This document shows positions 6,331 to 13,393 of a stretch of DNA of 13,862 nt, in pieces (within the stretch, counting starts at the first letter, position 1; the number at the start of each line of letters is the position of its first letter). The position numbers and the translations under genes were made by a program. The stretch lies in contig DAIRBY010000061.1 of assembly GCA_036796975.1 (NCBI GenBank), forward strand, positions 1 through 13,862. The letters are read 5' to 3'. Origin of the DNA: UBA8190 sp003453695. Its GTDB lineage: Bacteria > Actinomycetota > Acidimicrobiia > Acidimicrobiales > UBA8190. A model generated the notes under the pieces. It worked only from the letters and a program-made list of their open reading frames with translations, was not told the origin of the DNA and ran no database searches.

Positions 6331-7773
6331 GTGGTCGAGCCACACGCCATGGGACTGGCGTCATCGCTGGGCGGACATTCAGCGCCGCCGGGTTCCTCGA
6401 CGCCTCCCGACTCGTCGGTTCCGCCCGGTTCCTCGGTGCCTCCCACCCCCTCAGGACAGTCGACCGACTCGAACGTCGTGACCTTCGTCAGCTGGTGGCA
6501 GGACACATGCCGGGCCAGCGAGGACGGCGCCCGCCCGACGTGGCCCGACTACGAGTCCAACGAGCTGGTGGCCGCCGTGCTCGCCGCCGTCACCTCCAGC
6601 ACCGACGACGGTGCCCGCCGCGGACTGGAAGCCGCCGCCCGCGCCTTCGCCCGGGCAACGGCGTCCACGCCCGTGCTCGTGGCTCGGCTCGCCGCCCTTC
6701 GCCAGGTGCTCGGCCCTCGCTGCGCCCCCGCCCTGCAGCCCCGTCTCGCCTCGGTGCTCGACACGGTCGTGATGCTGTGCACCCAGGCCGCCCTCACCGA
6801 GCTCGAGGGAGCCGCCCTGACCGACGTCCTCACGGGCGCCGGCAACCGACGCGCCCTCGACACAGCGGCCAGAGCGGCCCTGGCCTCGGCGTCCCGCAAC
6901 GGGCATCCCCTGTCGATGGCGGTCATCGACCTCGACGGGCTCAAGGTGCTCAACGACACCCAAGGCCACGGCGCCGGTGACCGGGCCCTGGCCGGGCTGG
7001 CCAGCGCACTGCGCCATTGCCTGCGTGAGACCGACCAACTCTTCCGGATCGGCGGCGACGAGTTCGTCGTGCTGCTCCCCATGGCGCCCGCCGAGACCGT
7101 GGGCATGTTGCTCTCGCGTGCTGTGCCGGCGGCACCACGCTTCACGTGGGGCAGTGCCACCAGCCCCAACGACGGCACCGGATTGGAGGAGCTCCTCGCC
7201 GTCGCCGACGCGCGTCTCTACGCCAAGCGACGCGACGCCGGCTACCGGCGCGGCGTCGTGCCTCTGGCGTCGGCTGGTGCAGCGCAGACTCCGGGGCGCC
7301 CGGTTGTGGTGAAGCCGCGCCGGCACCTGCTGCGCGCCGCTCTCGTGGCCACGGCGTCGGTGCTCGCCGTCCTCGGCCTCGTGCTCCTCACCGGTCTGGC
7401 CACCGGGGGCGCCCATCGCACCGGGAATCCCGGTTCAGGTTCGGTGCCCCCCTCCACCCACGGCGGGGCCTCCGGCAGCACGACGCCGCCCAGTGGGCCG
7501 CGGTCGGGGGGGCCCGGCAGCTCGCACGCTCCGCCGCCGGCCGGCACCACCCCACCGGGCGGAAGCACATCGGGTGCGCCGTCGGGTTCGGGCGGTCCCG
7601 GTCCGGGACCGGGTGGGGGCCCGGGACCGAGCCCGACCACGACCAGCCCCATTCCCACCACCACCGTCCCGGCCGTGCCGACCACGACGGTCCCGACGCT
7701 GCCGATAATCAGCGTCCCGGTGACGGTTCCGGTCGTCACCGTGCCCACCGTCAAGCTGCCCGGCCTCGGTTGA
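6331..7773 (+). CDS. GGDEF (diguanylate cyclase-like) protein with membrane anchor and low-complexity tail
   Basis: The product has 480 residues in four parts. Residues about 15-46 are a Pro/Ser-rich segment with PPGSS/PPDSS repeats, followed by an Ala-rich helical region (about 50-160). The GGDEF domain (about 160-310) has LTDVLTGAGNRR, DLDGLKVLND and an intact IGGDEF (GGDEF at 241-245). RETD at 232-235 lies five residues before it, at the position of the inhibitory c-di-GMP I-site. The domain therefore looks catalytically competent for making c-di-GMP from two GTP. Then come a basic stretch and one strong membrane helix (about 335-358, LLRAALVATASVLAVLGLVLLTGLATG). A 120-residue Gly/Pro/Ser tail ends in Thr/Val/Pro repeats such as TTTVPAVPTTTVPTLP. 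With the positive-inside rule the GGDEF part is cytoplasmic and the tail external. Most GGDEF proteins have sensing or membrane parts N-terminal, so this order is unusual. No PDE gene is nearby. Confidence 0.87.
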   Translation: MVEPHAMGLASSLGGHSAPPGSSTPPDSSVPPGSSVPPTPSGQSTDSNVVTFVSWWQDTCRASEDGARPTWPDYESNELVAAVLAAVTSSTDDGARRGLEAAARAFARATASTPVLVARLAALRQVLGPRCAPALQPRLASVLDTVVMLCTQAALTELEGAALTDVLTGAGNRRALDTAARAALASASRNGHPLSMAVIDLDGLKVLNDTQGHGAGDRALAGLASALRHCLRETDQLFRIGGDEFVVLLPMAPAETVGMLLSRAVPAAPRFTWGSATSPNDGTGLEELLAVADARLYAKRRDAGYRRGVVPLASAGAAQTPGRPVVVKPRRHLLRAALVATASVLAVLGLVLLTGLATGGAHRTGNPGSGSVPPSTHGGASGSTTPPSGPRSGGPGSSHAPPPAGTTPPGGSTSGAPSGSGGPGPGPGGGPGPSPTTTSPIPTTTVPAVPTTTVPTLPIISVPVTVPVVTVPTVKLPGLG

Positions 7774-7810
7774 CGATCCGGCGTCGCTGATCGGGGCCTC
7801 GGGCTACCGC

Positions 7811-7929
7811 AAGGCTCGGGTCACCGCAAGGCTCGGGGCACCGGGAGGCTCGGTCCACCTCAAGGCTCGGTCCACCTCAAGGCTCGGTCCACCTCAAGGC
7901 TCGGTCCACCTCAAGGCTCGGCCACCGTC
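7811..7929. repeat. 17-bp tandem repeat array, seven units, at the convergent GGDEF/transporter junction
   Basis: Seven head-to-tail units of AAGGCTCGGTCCACCTC run from 7811 to 7929. Units 4-6 (7862-7912) are identical, unit 3 differs by one base, and units 1, 2 and 7 are diverged. The array fills most of the space between the two convergent stop codons and enters the 3' end of the transporter gene: its TGA (complement of 7911-7913) spans the junction of units 6 and 7. There are no spacers, so it is not a CRISPR array, and the unit is not itself a palindrome. Confidence 0.92.
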
Positions 7930-8828
7930 GGCGTTGTTGCTTCGGGCCGAGCCACCTCCCCTGCCGGCGTCTTACCCACCATGGGCGGCCGCGTCGCCAG
8001 GTACGAGCCGGCCAGGATGAGGACGAAGCCGATGCCCGTGCCGGTGCCGAAGTGCTCGCCGAGCACCCCGACGCCCAGTACCACCGCCACCGCCGGATTG
8101 ATGTACGTGATGACCGTCGCCCGCAGCGGCCCCACCTCGGCAATGAGGGCGAAGAAGAACACGAAGGCGATAGCCGTACACACCACCGTCAAAGTGACCA
8201 TGGAGCCGATCACCGACACCGACAGCGATCGAGTGGGGAGCGTGAAGGCGACCGAGGGCGTATACAGCACGGCGCACAGGGCCAACGATCCCGCCACCAC
8301 GAGGAAGGTCGGCACCGCGGCGAGGTGGCGGGCCAGGATCCACGGGCCCAGGGCGTAGCCGACGGCCACGGCGGCCAGCGACAGCGCCGCCCACACGCTC
8401 GAGCCCCGGACGTCGAAGCCGACCAGCGCAGCCACACCGAGGATGCCCACGGCCAGTCCTGCGATCCGGCCACGGTCGAGGCGGTCGGTGCCGGTCAGGC
8501 GGGCGAGGACGGCCCCGACGATGGGCACGGATGCCACCAGCAGGCCGGCCAGCGAGCTCGACAGGTGCCGCTCGGCGTTGAACAGCAAGAGCCAGGGCAC
8601 GGCCAGCTCGGCGCACGTGTAGAGGACGAGCGGCTTCCAGTGCCGCTGCAGTGGGCGCAAGGCGTCGCGGCGGACGACGAACGGCGCCAGGAGCAGCGCC
8701 CCGCCGGCGGTGCGGATGAACACCAACAGAGACGGGTCGATCTCGCGGACGGCGATGCGGATGAAGAGATAGGGCAGGCCCCAGATCACGCCCATGAGGA
8801 GGAAGAGGAGCCAGCCGCGCCGCGACAT
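7911..8828 (-). CDS. EamA/DMT superfamily transporter
   Basis: The 305-residue product has about ten hydrophobic segments arranged as two EamA repeats, the size and layout of the drug/metabolite transporter superfamily. The first repeat opens WLLFLLMGVIWGLPYLFIRIAV and holds VFIRTAGGALLLAPFVV and the PWLLLFNAERHLSSSLAGLLVASVPIVGAVLA block. The second contains WAALSLAAVAVGYALGPWILA and ends ATVITYINPAVAVVLGVGVLGE...GFVLILAGSYLATRP, the usual family ending. Substrate is not predictable; many relatives export amino acids or other metabolites. The gene starts 45 bases after the putA stop on the same strand, so the two are probably co-transcribed, hinting at amino-acid traffic. No good Shine-Dalgarno sequence precedes ATG 8828. 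The last codons and stop derive from the 17-bp repeat. Confidence 0.9.
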   Translation of the reverse strand: MSRRGWLLFLLMGVIWGLPYLFIRIAVREIDPSLLVFIRTAGGALLLAPFVVRRDALRPLQRHWKPLVLYTCAELAVPWLLLFNAERHLSSSLAGLLVASVPIVGAVLARLTGTDRLDRGRIAGLAVGILGVAALVGFDVRGSSVWAALSLAAVAVGYALGPWILARHLAAVPTFLVVAGSLALCAVLYTPSVAFTLPTRSLSVSVIGSMVTLTVVCTAIAFVFFFALIAEVGPLRATVITYINPAVAVVLGVGVLGEHFGTGTGIGFVLILAGSYLATRPPMVGKTPAGEVARPEATTPTVAEP

Positions 8829-8873
8829 GCGCCCATGCTGACCTATCGAGCCGGTGGTGCAGGTCGGGTGGCT

Positions 8874-11800
8874 TCAGTCCTGTTCGGTGAAGCCCTGCCG
8901 CACAGTGTTCTCGCTGGTCACCTGGGGGTCGCAGAACTGAAGGAGGTAATCGGGCCCTCCCGCCTTGGACCCGACCCCTGACAGGCCGTTGCCCCCGAAG
9001 GGCTGCCGGCCCACGACGGCACCGGTGATGGCCCGGTTCACGTACAGGTTCCCGGCCCGGAGGGTCTCGAGGGCCGTGTCGACGTGGGCCGGGGAACGGG
9101 TGAACACCCCGGCGGTGAGCGCGTAGCTCGTCTCGTTGGCGAGATCGAGCCCGGCGTCGAAGTCCGGGACGCGGAACACAGCCAGCACGGGGCCGAACAG
9201 CTCCTCCGCCGCCAACCACGAATGCGGGTCGACGTCGGTGATCACGGCAGGTCCGATGAAATAGCCGGCCTCAGGGACGTCGTTGCGGACGAGCACCGGG
9301 TTGCCCACTTCTCCTGCCCGTTCGATCGCTTGGCGCAGCCGCTGGTGGGCGTCGGCATCGATGACCGGGCCCACCTGGCTGGCTGCCAGCCGGGGCGGGC
9401 CGATCACCAGCGACTTCGTGGCCTGGACGACGCGTTCGACCACGGCGTCGTGTATGCGGTCGGTGACGATGAGCCGGCTCGCCGCCGAGCACTTCTGACC
9501 GGCGAAGCCAAACGCTGACCGGATGACGGCCGGCACAACCTCGTCGAGGTCGGCGTCGTCGTCGACCACCACGGCGTTCTTGCCACCCATCTCGGCGATC
9601 ACGCGGGGAACGCTGCGCCGGCGCGGATGGCGCTTGGCCGCGGACTCGATGATGCCGAGGCCGACGTCGCGAGATCCGGTGAAGGCGATGACCTGCACCT
9701 CAGGGTGTTCGACCAGGGCGGCCCCGGCCTCGCCCAGCCCGGGCAGGAACGAGAGCACGCCGTCGGGCAACCCGGCCTCGTTGAAGGCGCGCGCCAGCTC
9801 GGCAGCGGTGGCAGGCGCCTGCTCGGCCGGTTTCAGCACCACGGCGTTGCCGGTGACGAGGGCCGCGGCCGTCATCCCCGTCGGGATGGCCAGCGGGAAG
9901 TTCCAAGGCGAGATCACGGCGCACACACCCCGGCCGTGGTAGCGCAGCCGGTTGCGCTCGCCCGGGGGCGACTGCACCAGCGCGCTGTTTCCGCCCGCGC
10001 CGCCCGCGCCGCCCGCACCGCCCGCGCCGCCCGCGCCGCCCGCGCCGCCCGCTTCGAGAATGAGCATTGACCGGGCGTAGTACTCGCAGTAGTCGATGGC
10101 CTCGCACACGTCGGCGTCGGCATCGGCCCAGTCCTTGCCGACCTCGTGCACCTCCAGCGCGGCGATCTCCAACCTGCGGCGGCGCAGTCCGTCAGCGGCC
10201 CGCAGCAGCACTCTCGCCCGTTCCGCCGCCGGGCGACGCCGCCACTCCTCGGCCACCTGTACGGCGACGCCGACCGCCTGGGCTACCTGGTCGGGACCGC
10301 AGCTCGCTGAGACCGCCACCAACGACGTCGGATCGGCAGGGTCGACAGACAGGAGGCTGGCGTCGCTAGGGAGGCGCGACGTGCCGACCATGGCGTCGAT
10401 CTGTCGCGGCTTGCCTGAGAACTCCTTCTCGACTGCCGCGGCGAAGGTCTCGAGCACCTCAGGCCGGTGCCACTGGGCCGGTGGCTCCGGGAAATACGGC
10501 CCGACGTCGCGCAGGAGCGGGTGCGGCCGGCGGAGGCGCGCTCGCCGTGTTCGGCGGGTTGGGGCGGTCGACGCCGACGATCCTCGCTTGTGTCCCGGCT
10601 CGACTTGTCGTGCGCGCCCTCGTTGAACGAGGGCTTCTTCTTGGAGCCCTTCTTCGAGCTCGTCTTCGAGCTCGTCCGCCAGCTCCGCATCGGGTGCGAC
10701 GAGAAGGTGCTCGAGCGGCTCCCCCTCGGCGAAGTGGTGGCGGACGAAGCTCTCGTTGGACGTGTTCTCGAGCAGGCGCCGCACGAGATAGGCCATGCCC
10801 GGCACCAGCTCCCCCATGGGTGTGTACACCCGCAGGCGGAATCCGGCCCGGCGCACCGCCTCGTGCACGGGCTCAGCCATGCCGTACAGCAGCTGGAGCT
10901 CATAGCCGTTGTCCGGGATCCCGAGACGTCGGCCGTCGACGACCGCCGCGGCCAGCGAGCGCAGGTTGTGGGAGGCGAAGGCTGCCCGCAGGGTGCCATG
11001 GTGGAGGTGCAGCTGCTGGGCCAGGCGCTCGAAGGCGGCGTCGGTCTCGCCCTTGTGGGTGTAGACGGGCTCGGGCCAGCCCCGGGCGCGGGCCTCCACC
11101 GTCTCGGTGTCCCAATAGGCGCCCTTGACCAGTCGGACCGCAGGCGGGATCGAACGTCCGTCGGCCCACGCCGCCAGCGCGGCCAGGTCGTCGTCGGCGT
11201 CGCGCAAGTACGCCTGCAGGACGATCCCGGCGTGAAGCTGCGCCAGGTCGCCCCGGGCGAGCAGGCTCCGGAACAGCCGGTGCGTGAGGTCCTTCTCCTC
11301 GTAGCGCTCCATGTCGAACCACACCGACACGCCGAGTTCGGCCGCCCGGTGCAGCACCGGGAGCAGGATGGCCTCGGCGTCGGCGAGCCCCTGCCCGGCG
11401 GTGAGAGGGCGGAACGCCGGCGACAAGGCGGAGATCTTCACACTGACGCTGGCGCGGGGGACCGAGCCGAGGTCGTCGGCCTCGAGCAGCGGCCGTGGCG
11501 GCCAGCGCGCTGCCGCTGTTCCGAGTTCCTCCACCAGGTCGGAGAGCCTTTGGCCGTAGGCGGCGGCCTCGGCCTCGCTGAACGTGTGCTCGCCCAGGAG
11601 GTCGACGGTCACGGCGGTGCCGCCCAGCCACATGCGTCCAGCCGCCTCGGCCATCGAGACGGGATCGGTGCCGGCCACGAACTGTCGGGCCATGCGGTCG
11701 ATGGAGCGGTTGGCCACGGACCTCGTGAGGCGGCGGCCCGCCTTGGAGGACTCACCCACGTCGAGGCCGAGACGGAACCACCACGGCACGGCTTGGCCCT

Positions 11801-12038
11801 GGAATTCGGCCCTGAGATGGTCCACGACCTCCGTGGGCTCGTCGAGAGCCGGGAAGGCGTCCACGAAACGGAACAGGCGCGCCCGGAAGTGCTCGTCGGT
11901 CATGGCCCTGGCCATCACGTGGTCGCTCCACCACGACAAAGCGAAGACCCGTGCCACGGGCCGCCCCCCGAGACCGGCGAACCGGCGAGCCAGCTCGGCG
12001 ATCTCGGCTTCACGGTCGGCTTCGACCACCACCGACAC
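8874..12038 (-). CDS. putA: Bifunctional proline dehydrogenase / L-glutamate gamma-semialdehyde dehydrogenase
   Basis: The 1054-residue product oxidises proline to glutamate in two steps. Residues about 1-435 form the helical arm and FAD-binding proline dehydrogenase barrel, with RLVKGAYWDTE near 301, SHNLRSLA near 357, QLLYGMAEP near 382 and YLVRRLLENTSNES near 415. An acidic then Arg-rich linker follows (about 440-510). The aldehyde dehydrogenase half has PWNFPLA near 709, FTGSRDVG, EMGGKN near 815, GQKCSAASRL with the catalytic Cys at 850, EELFGPVLAVF and PFGGNGLSGVG near the C-terminus. There is no ribbon-helix-helix domain at the front, so unlike E. coli PutA it is not its own repressor. 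Residues 663-683 are seven AGG tripeptides encoded by a 9-bp repeat. Electrons from FADH2 would enter the quinone pool. The start is GTG 12038, with GTG 12032 or 12029 as alternatives. The gene probably heads an operon with the EamA transporter. Confidence 0.93.
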   Translation of the reverse strand: MSVVVEADREAEIAELARRFAGLGGRPVARVFALSWWSDHVMARAMTDEHFRARLFRFVDAFPALDEPTEVVDHLRAEFQGQAVPWWFRLGLDVGESSKAGRRLTRSVANRSIDRMARQFVAGTDPVSMAEAAGRMWLGGTAVTVDLLGEHTFSEAEAAAYGQRLSDLVEELGTAAARWPPRPLLEADDLGSVPRASVSVKISALSPAFRPLTAGQGLADAEAILLPVLHRAAELGVSVWFDMERYEEKDLTHRLFRSLLARGDLAQLHAGIVLQAYLRDADDDLAALAAWADGRSIPPAVRLVKGAYWDTETVEARARGWPEPVYTHKGETDAAFERLAQQLHLHHGTLRAAFASHNLRSLAAAVVDGRRLGIPDNGYELQLLYGMAEPVHEAVRRAGFRLRVYTPMGELVPGMAYLVRRLLENTSNESFVRHHFAEGEPLEHLLVAPDAELADELEDELEEGLQEEALVQRGRARQVEPGHKRGSSASTAPTRRTRRARLRRPHPLLRDVGPYFPEPPAQWHRPEVLETFAAAVEKEFSGKPRQIDAMVGTSRLPSDASLLSVDPADPTSLVAVSASCGPDQVAQAVGVAVQVAEEWRRRPAAERARVLLRAADGLRRRRLEIAALEVHEVGKDWADADADVCEAIDYCEYYARSMLILEAGGAGGAGGAGGAGGAGGAGGNSALVQSPPGERNRLRYHGRGVCAVISPWNFPLAIPTGMTAAALVTGNAVVLKPAEQAPATAAELARAFNEAGLPDGVLSFLPGLGEAGAALVEHPEVQVIAFTGSRDVGLGIIESAAKRHPRRRSVPRVIAEMGGKNAVVVDDDADLDEVVPAVIRSAFGFAGQKCSAASRLIVTDRIHDAVVERVVQATKSLVIGPPRLAASQVGPVIDADAHQRLRQAIERAGEVGNPVLVRNDVPEAGYFIGPAVITDVDPHSWLAAEELFGPVLAVFRVPDFDAGLDLANETSYALTAGVFTRSPAHVDTALETLRAGNLYVNRAITGAVVGRQPFGGNGLSGVGSKAGGPDYLLQFCDPQVTSENTVRQGFTEQD
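9991..10053 (-). repeat. Seven-copy 9-bp in-frame repeat inside putA
   Basis: CCGCCCGCG is repeated seven times on the + strand (9991-10053), with one-base changes in copy 3 and copy 7. On the coding strand it encodes seven successive Ala-Gly-Gly tripeptides, residues 663-683 of PutA, just before NSALVQSPPGERN. The unit keeps the reading frame whatever the copy number. Confidence 0.95.
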
Positions 12039-12041
12039 AAA

Positions 12042-12047
12042 ACGCTA
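12042..12047 (-). promoter_or_regulatory. Putative -10 element of putA
   Basis: On the minus strand TAGCGT (12047-12042) matches TANNNT. It ends only three bases before GTG 12038, too close for that codon to be the start of a leaderless message. It lies nine bases before GTG 12032. If the element is real, translation may begin at residue 3 of the annotated protein. There is no Shine-Dalgarno sequence. Confidence 0.35.
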
Positions 12048-12137
12048 TCGCTCACCTGCGCGAAGTTGGGCCGGAAGTCTGTGCCAATGGCGGGCGGCAC
12101 GGCGGTTTCGGGCGGCGATGCTCGGGTTTCGGCTGGC

Positions 12138-12224
12138 GGTGCCGGTCGGGCCTCGGACGACGGTGCCGGGGTTGGCCTCGGACGATGGTGCCGGTCGGGC
12201 CTCCGACGACGATGCCGCGGCTCC
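12138..12224. repeat. 24/25-bp degenerate tandem repeat between putA and phoU
   Basis: Three units at 12138-12161, 12162-12186 and 12187-12210 each begin GGTGCCGG and contain a GGCCTC(G/C)GACGA core. A decayed fourth begins GATGCCG at 12211. The array occupies the centre of the 229-base divergent putA-phoU gap. The unit is unrelated in sequence to the 22-bp and 17-bp arrays. Confidence 0.75.
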
Positions 12225-12254
12225 CACGCCAGTGCCGCCCCTTCGGCAGCCGGG

Positions 12255-12267
12255 TACGCTCGGAGCG
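12255..12267 (+). promoter_or_regulatory. Putative leaderless promoter of phoU
   Basis: TACGCT (12255-12260) fits TANNNT and is followed by seven bases and ATG 12268. A small inverted repeat (TGCCG 12233-12237, CGGCA 12244-12248) lies just upstream, overlapping the expected -35 area, and could be an operator. No classic PHO box is recognised. The pattern agrees with the rmuC and E1 promoters. Confidence 0.45.
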
Positions 12268-12930
12268 ATGGCCCGGCACATCGCTCTCCACTCCGAACCG
12301 GACGAGGTGGCCGAGAGCATCGCCAGAATCGACCGGGAGATCATCCGCCTGTTTGCGCTGGTGGGCGAGGGCGTCGCCGGCGCCACCCACTCACTGCTGG
12401 CCGGCGACCGCGAGGCGGCACGGGCCTTGGCTGACAGCGACGAAGCCATCGATGCCCTCTACCGCGAGGTGGAGCAGCTGGCCCAGCGCCAACTGGCGCA
12501 GCGGTCGACGGGGCCCGAGGAGCTCCGCTATCTGATCACGGTGCTGCGCATGCTCCCGGAGCTGGAGCGCAGCGGCGACCTGGCCGAGCACGTGTCACGC
12601 CGCGCCGTGCGCGGGCTCGGCATCGAGCTGTCGCCGCGGGCACGCGGTCTCGTCGAAAAGATGGGCGAGGTTGCCTCCGAGATGTGGAGGGCCACCGCAG
12701 ACGCCTATGTCGACCGCACACCTGACACCGCCACCATGGTGGAGGAGCTCGACGACGAGGTCGACGAGCTGCACGTGGCGCTGACGGCCGAGATCGCCAG
12801 TGGGTCCATGCCACTGCCCGTCGCCATCGAGGCCGCCCTGGTGGCTCGCTTTTACGAGCGGTTCGGCGACCACGCCGTCAACCTGGCCCGGCGCATCGCG
12901 GCGCTGTCGCAGCGCGAGCCGATCTCCTGA
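12268..12930 (+). CDS. phoU: Phosphate signalling complex protein PhoU
   Basis: The 220-residue product is all-helical and has the two tandem PhoU repeats. Each repeat ends in the metal-binding E/DxxxD type motif: ELERSGDLAEHVSRRAV (about 95-111) and YERFGDHAVNLARRI (about 194-208). Length and the LxR-x-(F/S)-G-D signature are normal for the family. PhoU links the Pst phosphate transporter to the PhoR/PhoP-type sensor kinase and damps the phosphate-starvation response in the cytoplasm. pst and phoR genes are not in the window, so this is either an orphan phoU or the genes lie elsewhere; the neighbour is the unrelated putA. An open frame runs far upstream, but ATG 12268 is where homology begins (MARHIALHSEPDEVAESI) and has a leaderless-type -10 seven bases before it. 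Confidence 0.9.
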   Translation: MARHIALHSEPDEVAESIARIDREIIRLFALVGEGVAGATHSLLAGDREAARALADSDEAIDALYREVEQLAQRQLAQRSTGPEELRYLITVLRMLPELERSGDLAEHVSRRAVRGLGIELSPRARGLVEKMGEVASEMWRATADAYVDRTPDTATMVEELDDEVDELHVALTAEIASGSMPLPVAIEAALVARFYERFGDHAVNLARRIAALSQREPIS

Positions 12931-12963
12931 CGCTGGCTGCTGCCTGACTTCAGCCCGTTGTGG

Positions 12964-13025
12964 CCCGCCGGTGATGGCAGGCGGGGTTGCCCCCTGACGC
13001 GAACCAGGGGCCTCCTCGGCCCCTG
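12964..13025 (+). terminator. Hairpins downstream of phoU
   Basis: Two GC-rich stem-loops follow the phoU stop. The first pairs CCCGCC (12964-12969) with GGCGGG (12980-12985). The second pairs CAGGGGCC (13005-13012) with GGCCCCTG (13018-13025) around TCCTC, an eight-base-pair perfect stem. CCCCTG at 12991-12996 can pair with CAGGGG at 13005-13010 instead, so two structures compete. No T-run follows, so termination is likely but not certain. Confidence 0.5.
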
Positions 13026-13100
13026 TGAACGCCGCCCCTGTGGTGTGGTTGGGGAGCCCTATCCCCTCTGACACTCAATCGCGTTCTCGGTGCCTGCCGG

Positions 13101-13156
13101 GAGGGCCGAAGGTCCCTCGGCGGCTGCTCGAAGTCCCGAAAAACCGGGTTCTCGAG
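13101..13156 (-). terminator. Stem-loops downstream of the small minus-strand gene
   Basis: Just beyond the stop of the 52-residue gene, 13127-13156 can fold as CTCGA + CCCG paired with CGGG + TCGAG, with a three-by-three internal loop and an A-rich (minus-strand T-rich) apical loop. A second element at 13101-13118 has a GAGGG/CCCTC stem with, on the minus strand, a C-TTCG-G tip. This is a terminator candidate for the minus strand; there is no T-tract after the stems. Confidence 0.4.
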
Positions 13157-13165
13157 TCCCGAAGG

Positions 13166-13324
13166 TCACGCGGCCGGGATCAAGAACATGAGGGCGGCCT
13201 CGCGTGCACACAGGTCGCGGTAGCTCGCTCTGTCCCGGTCGGTGTAGGCGCCGCCCGTCGACCGGCTGAAGATGAGTGCCTCGATCTGACTGCGCACCCA
13301 CCGGAGGTCGTCTTCCGGATCCAT
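13166..13324 (-). CDS. Small protein of unknown family, paralogue of the 13561-13764 product
   Basis: The 52-residue product starts MDPEDDLRWVRSQIEAL and belongs to no family I recognise. It is predicted to be helical, highly charged and cytoplasmic, without signal or membrane segment. The strongest evidence that it is real is an ungapped match to the divergent gene 236 bases away. From Leu7 to Leu45, 19 of 39 positions are identical, including WVR at 9-11, QI at 13-14, Gly24, Thr28, DR at 31-32, Tyr35, LC at 38-39 and REA at 41-43. ATG 13324 has GGAGGG nine bases upstream and begins exactly where the homology begins. An open frame extending to 13426 is rejected. A -10-like TATACA lies about 70 bases upstream. 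Function is unknown; a single conserved Cys39 is notable. Confidence 0.68.
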   Translation of the reverse strand: MDPEDDLRWVRSQIEALIFSRSTGGAYTDRDRASYRDLCAREAALMFLIPAA

Positions 13325-13393
13325 GTCCTGCTGCCCTCCGCTCCCGCTGGCGTTGCTGCTTCCCACGCACAGTAAGCATCCGGGCACGAAATG

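Noticed and set aside
7811..7929. Possible CRISPR array
   Set aside because: Units are contiguous 17-mers with no variable spacers and no cas genes are nearby.
10816..10829. Near-palindrome GGGTGTGTACACCC as a regulator site
   Set aside because: It lies within conserved PutA codons (VYTPMG) and is explained by coding constraint.
11584..12267. 228-codon in-frame upstream extension of phoU
   Set aside because: It lies antisense to putA and across the intergenic repeats; PhoU similarity begins at ATG 12268, which has its own -10.
10467..12434. Long plus-strand open frame opposite putA
   Set aside because: Antisense shadow of the proline dehydrogenase half; no domain, and it would run across the putA-phoU promoter region.
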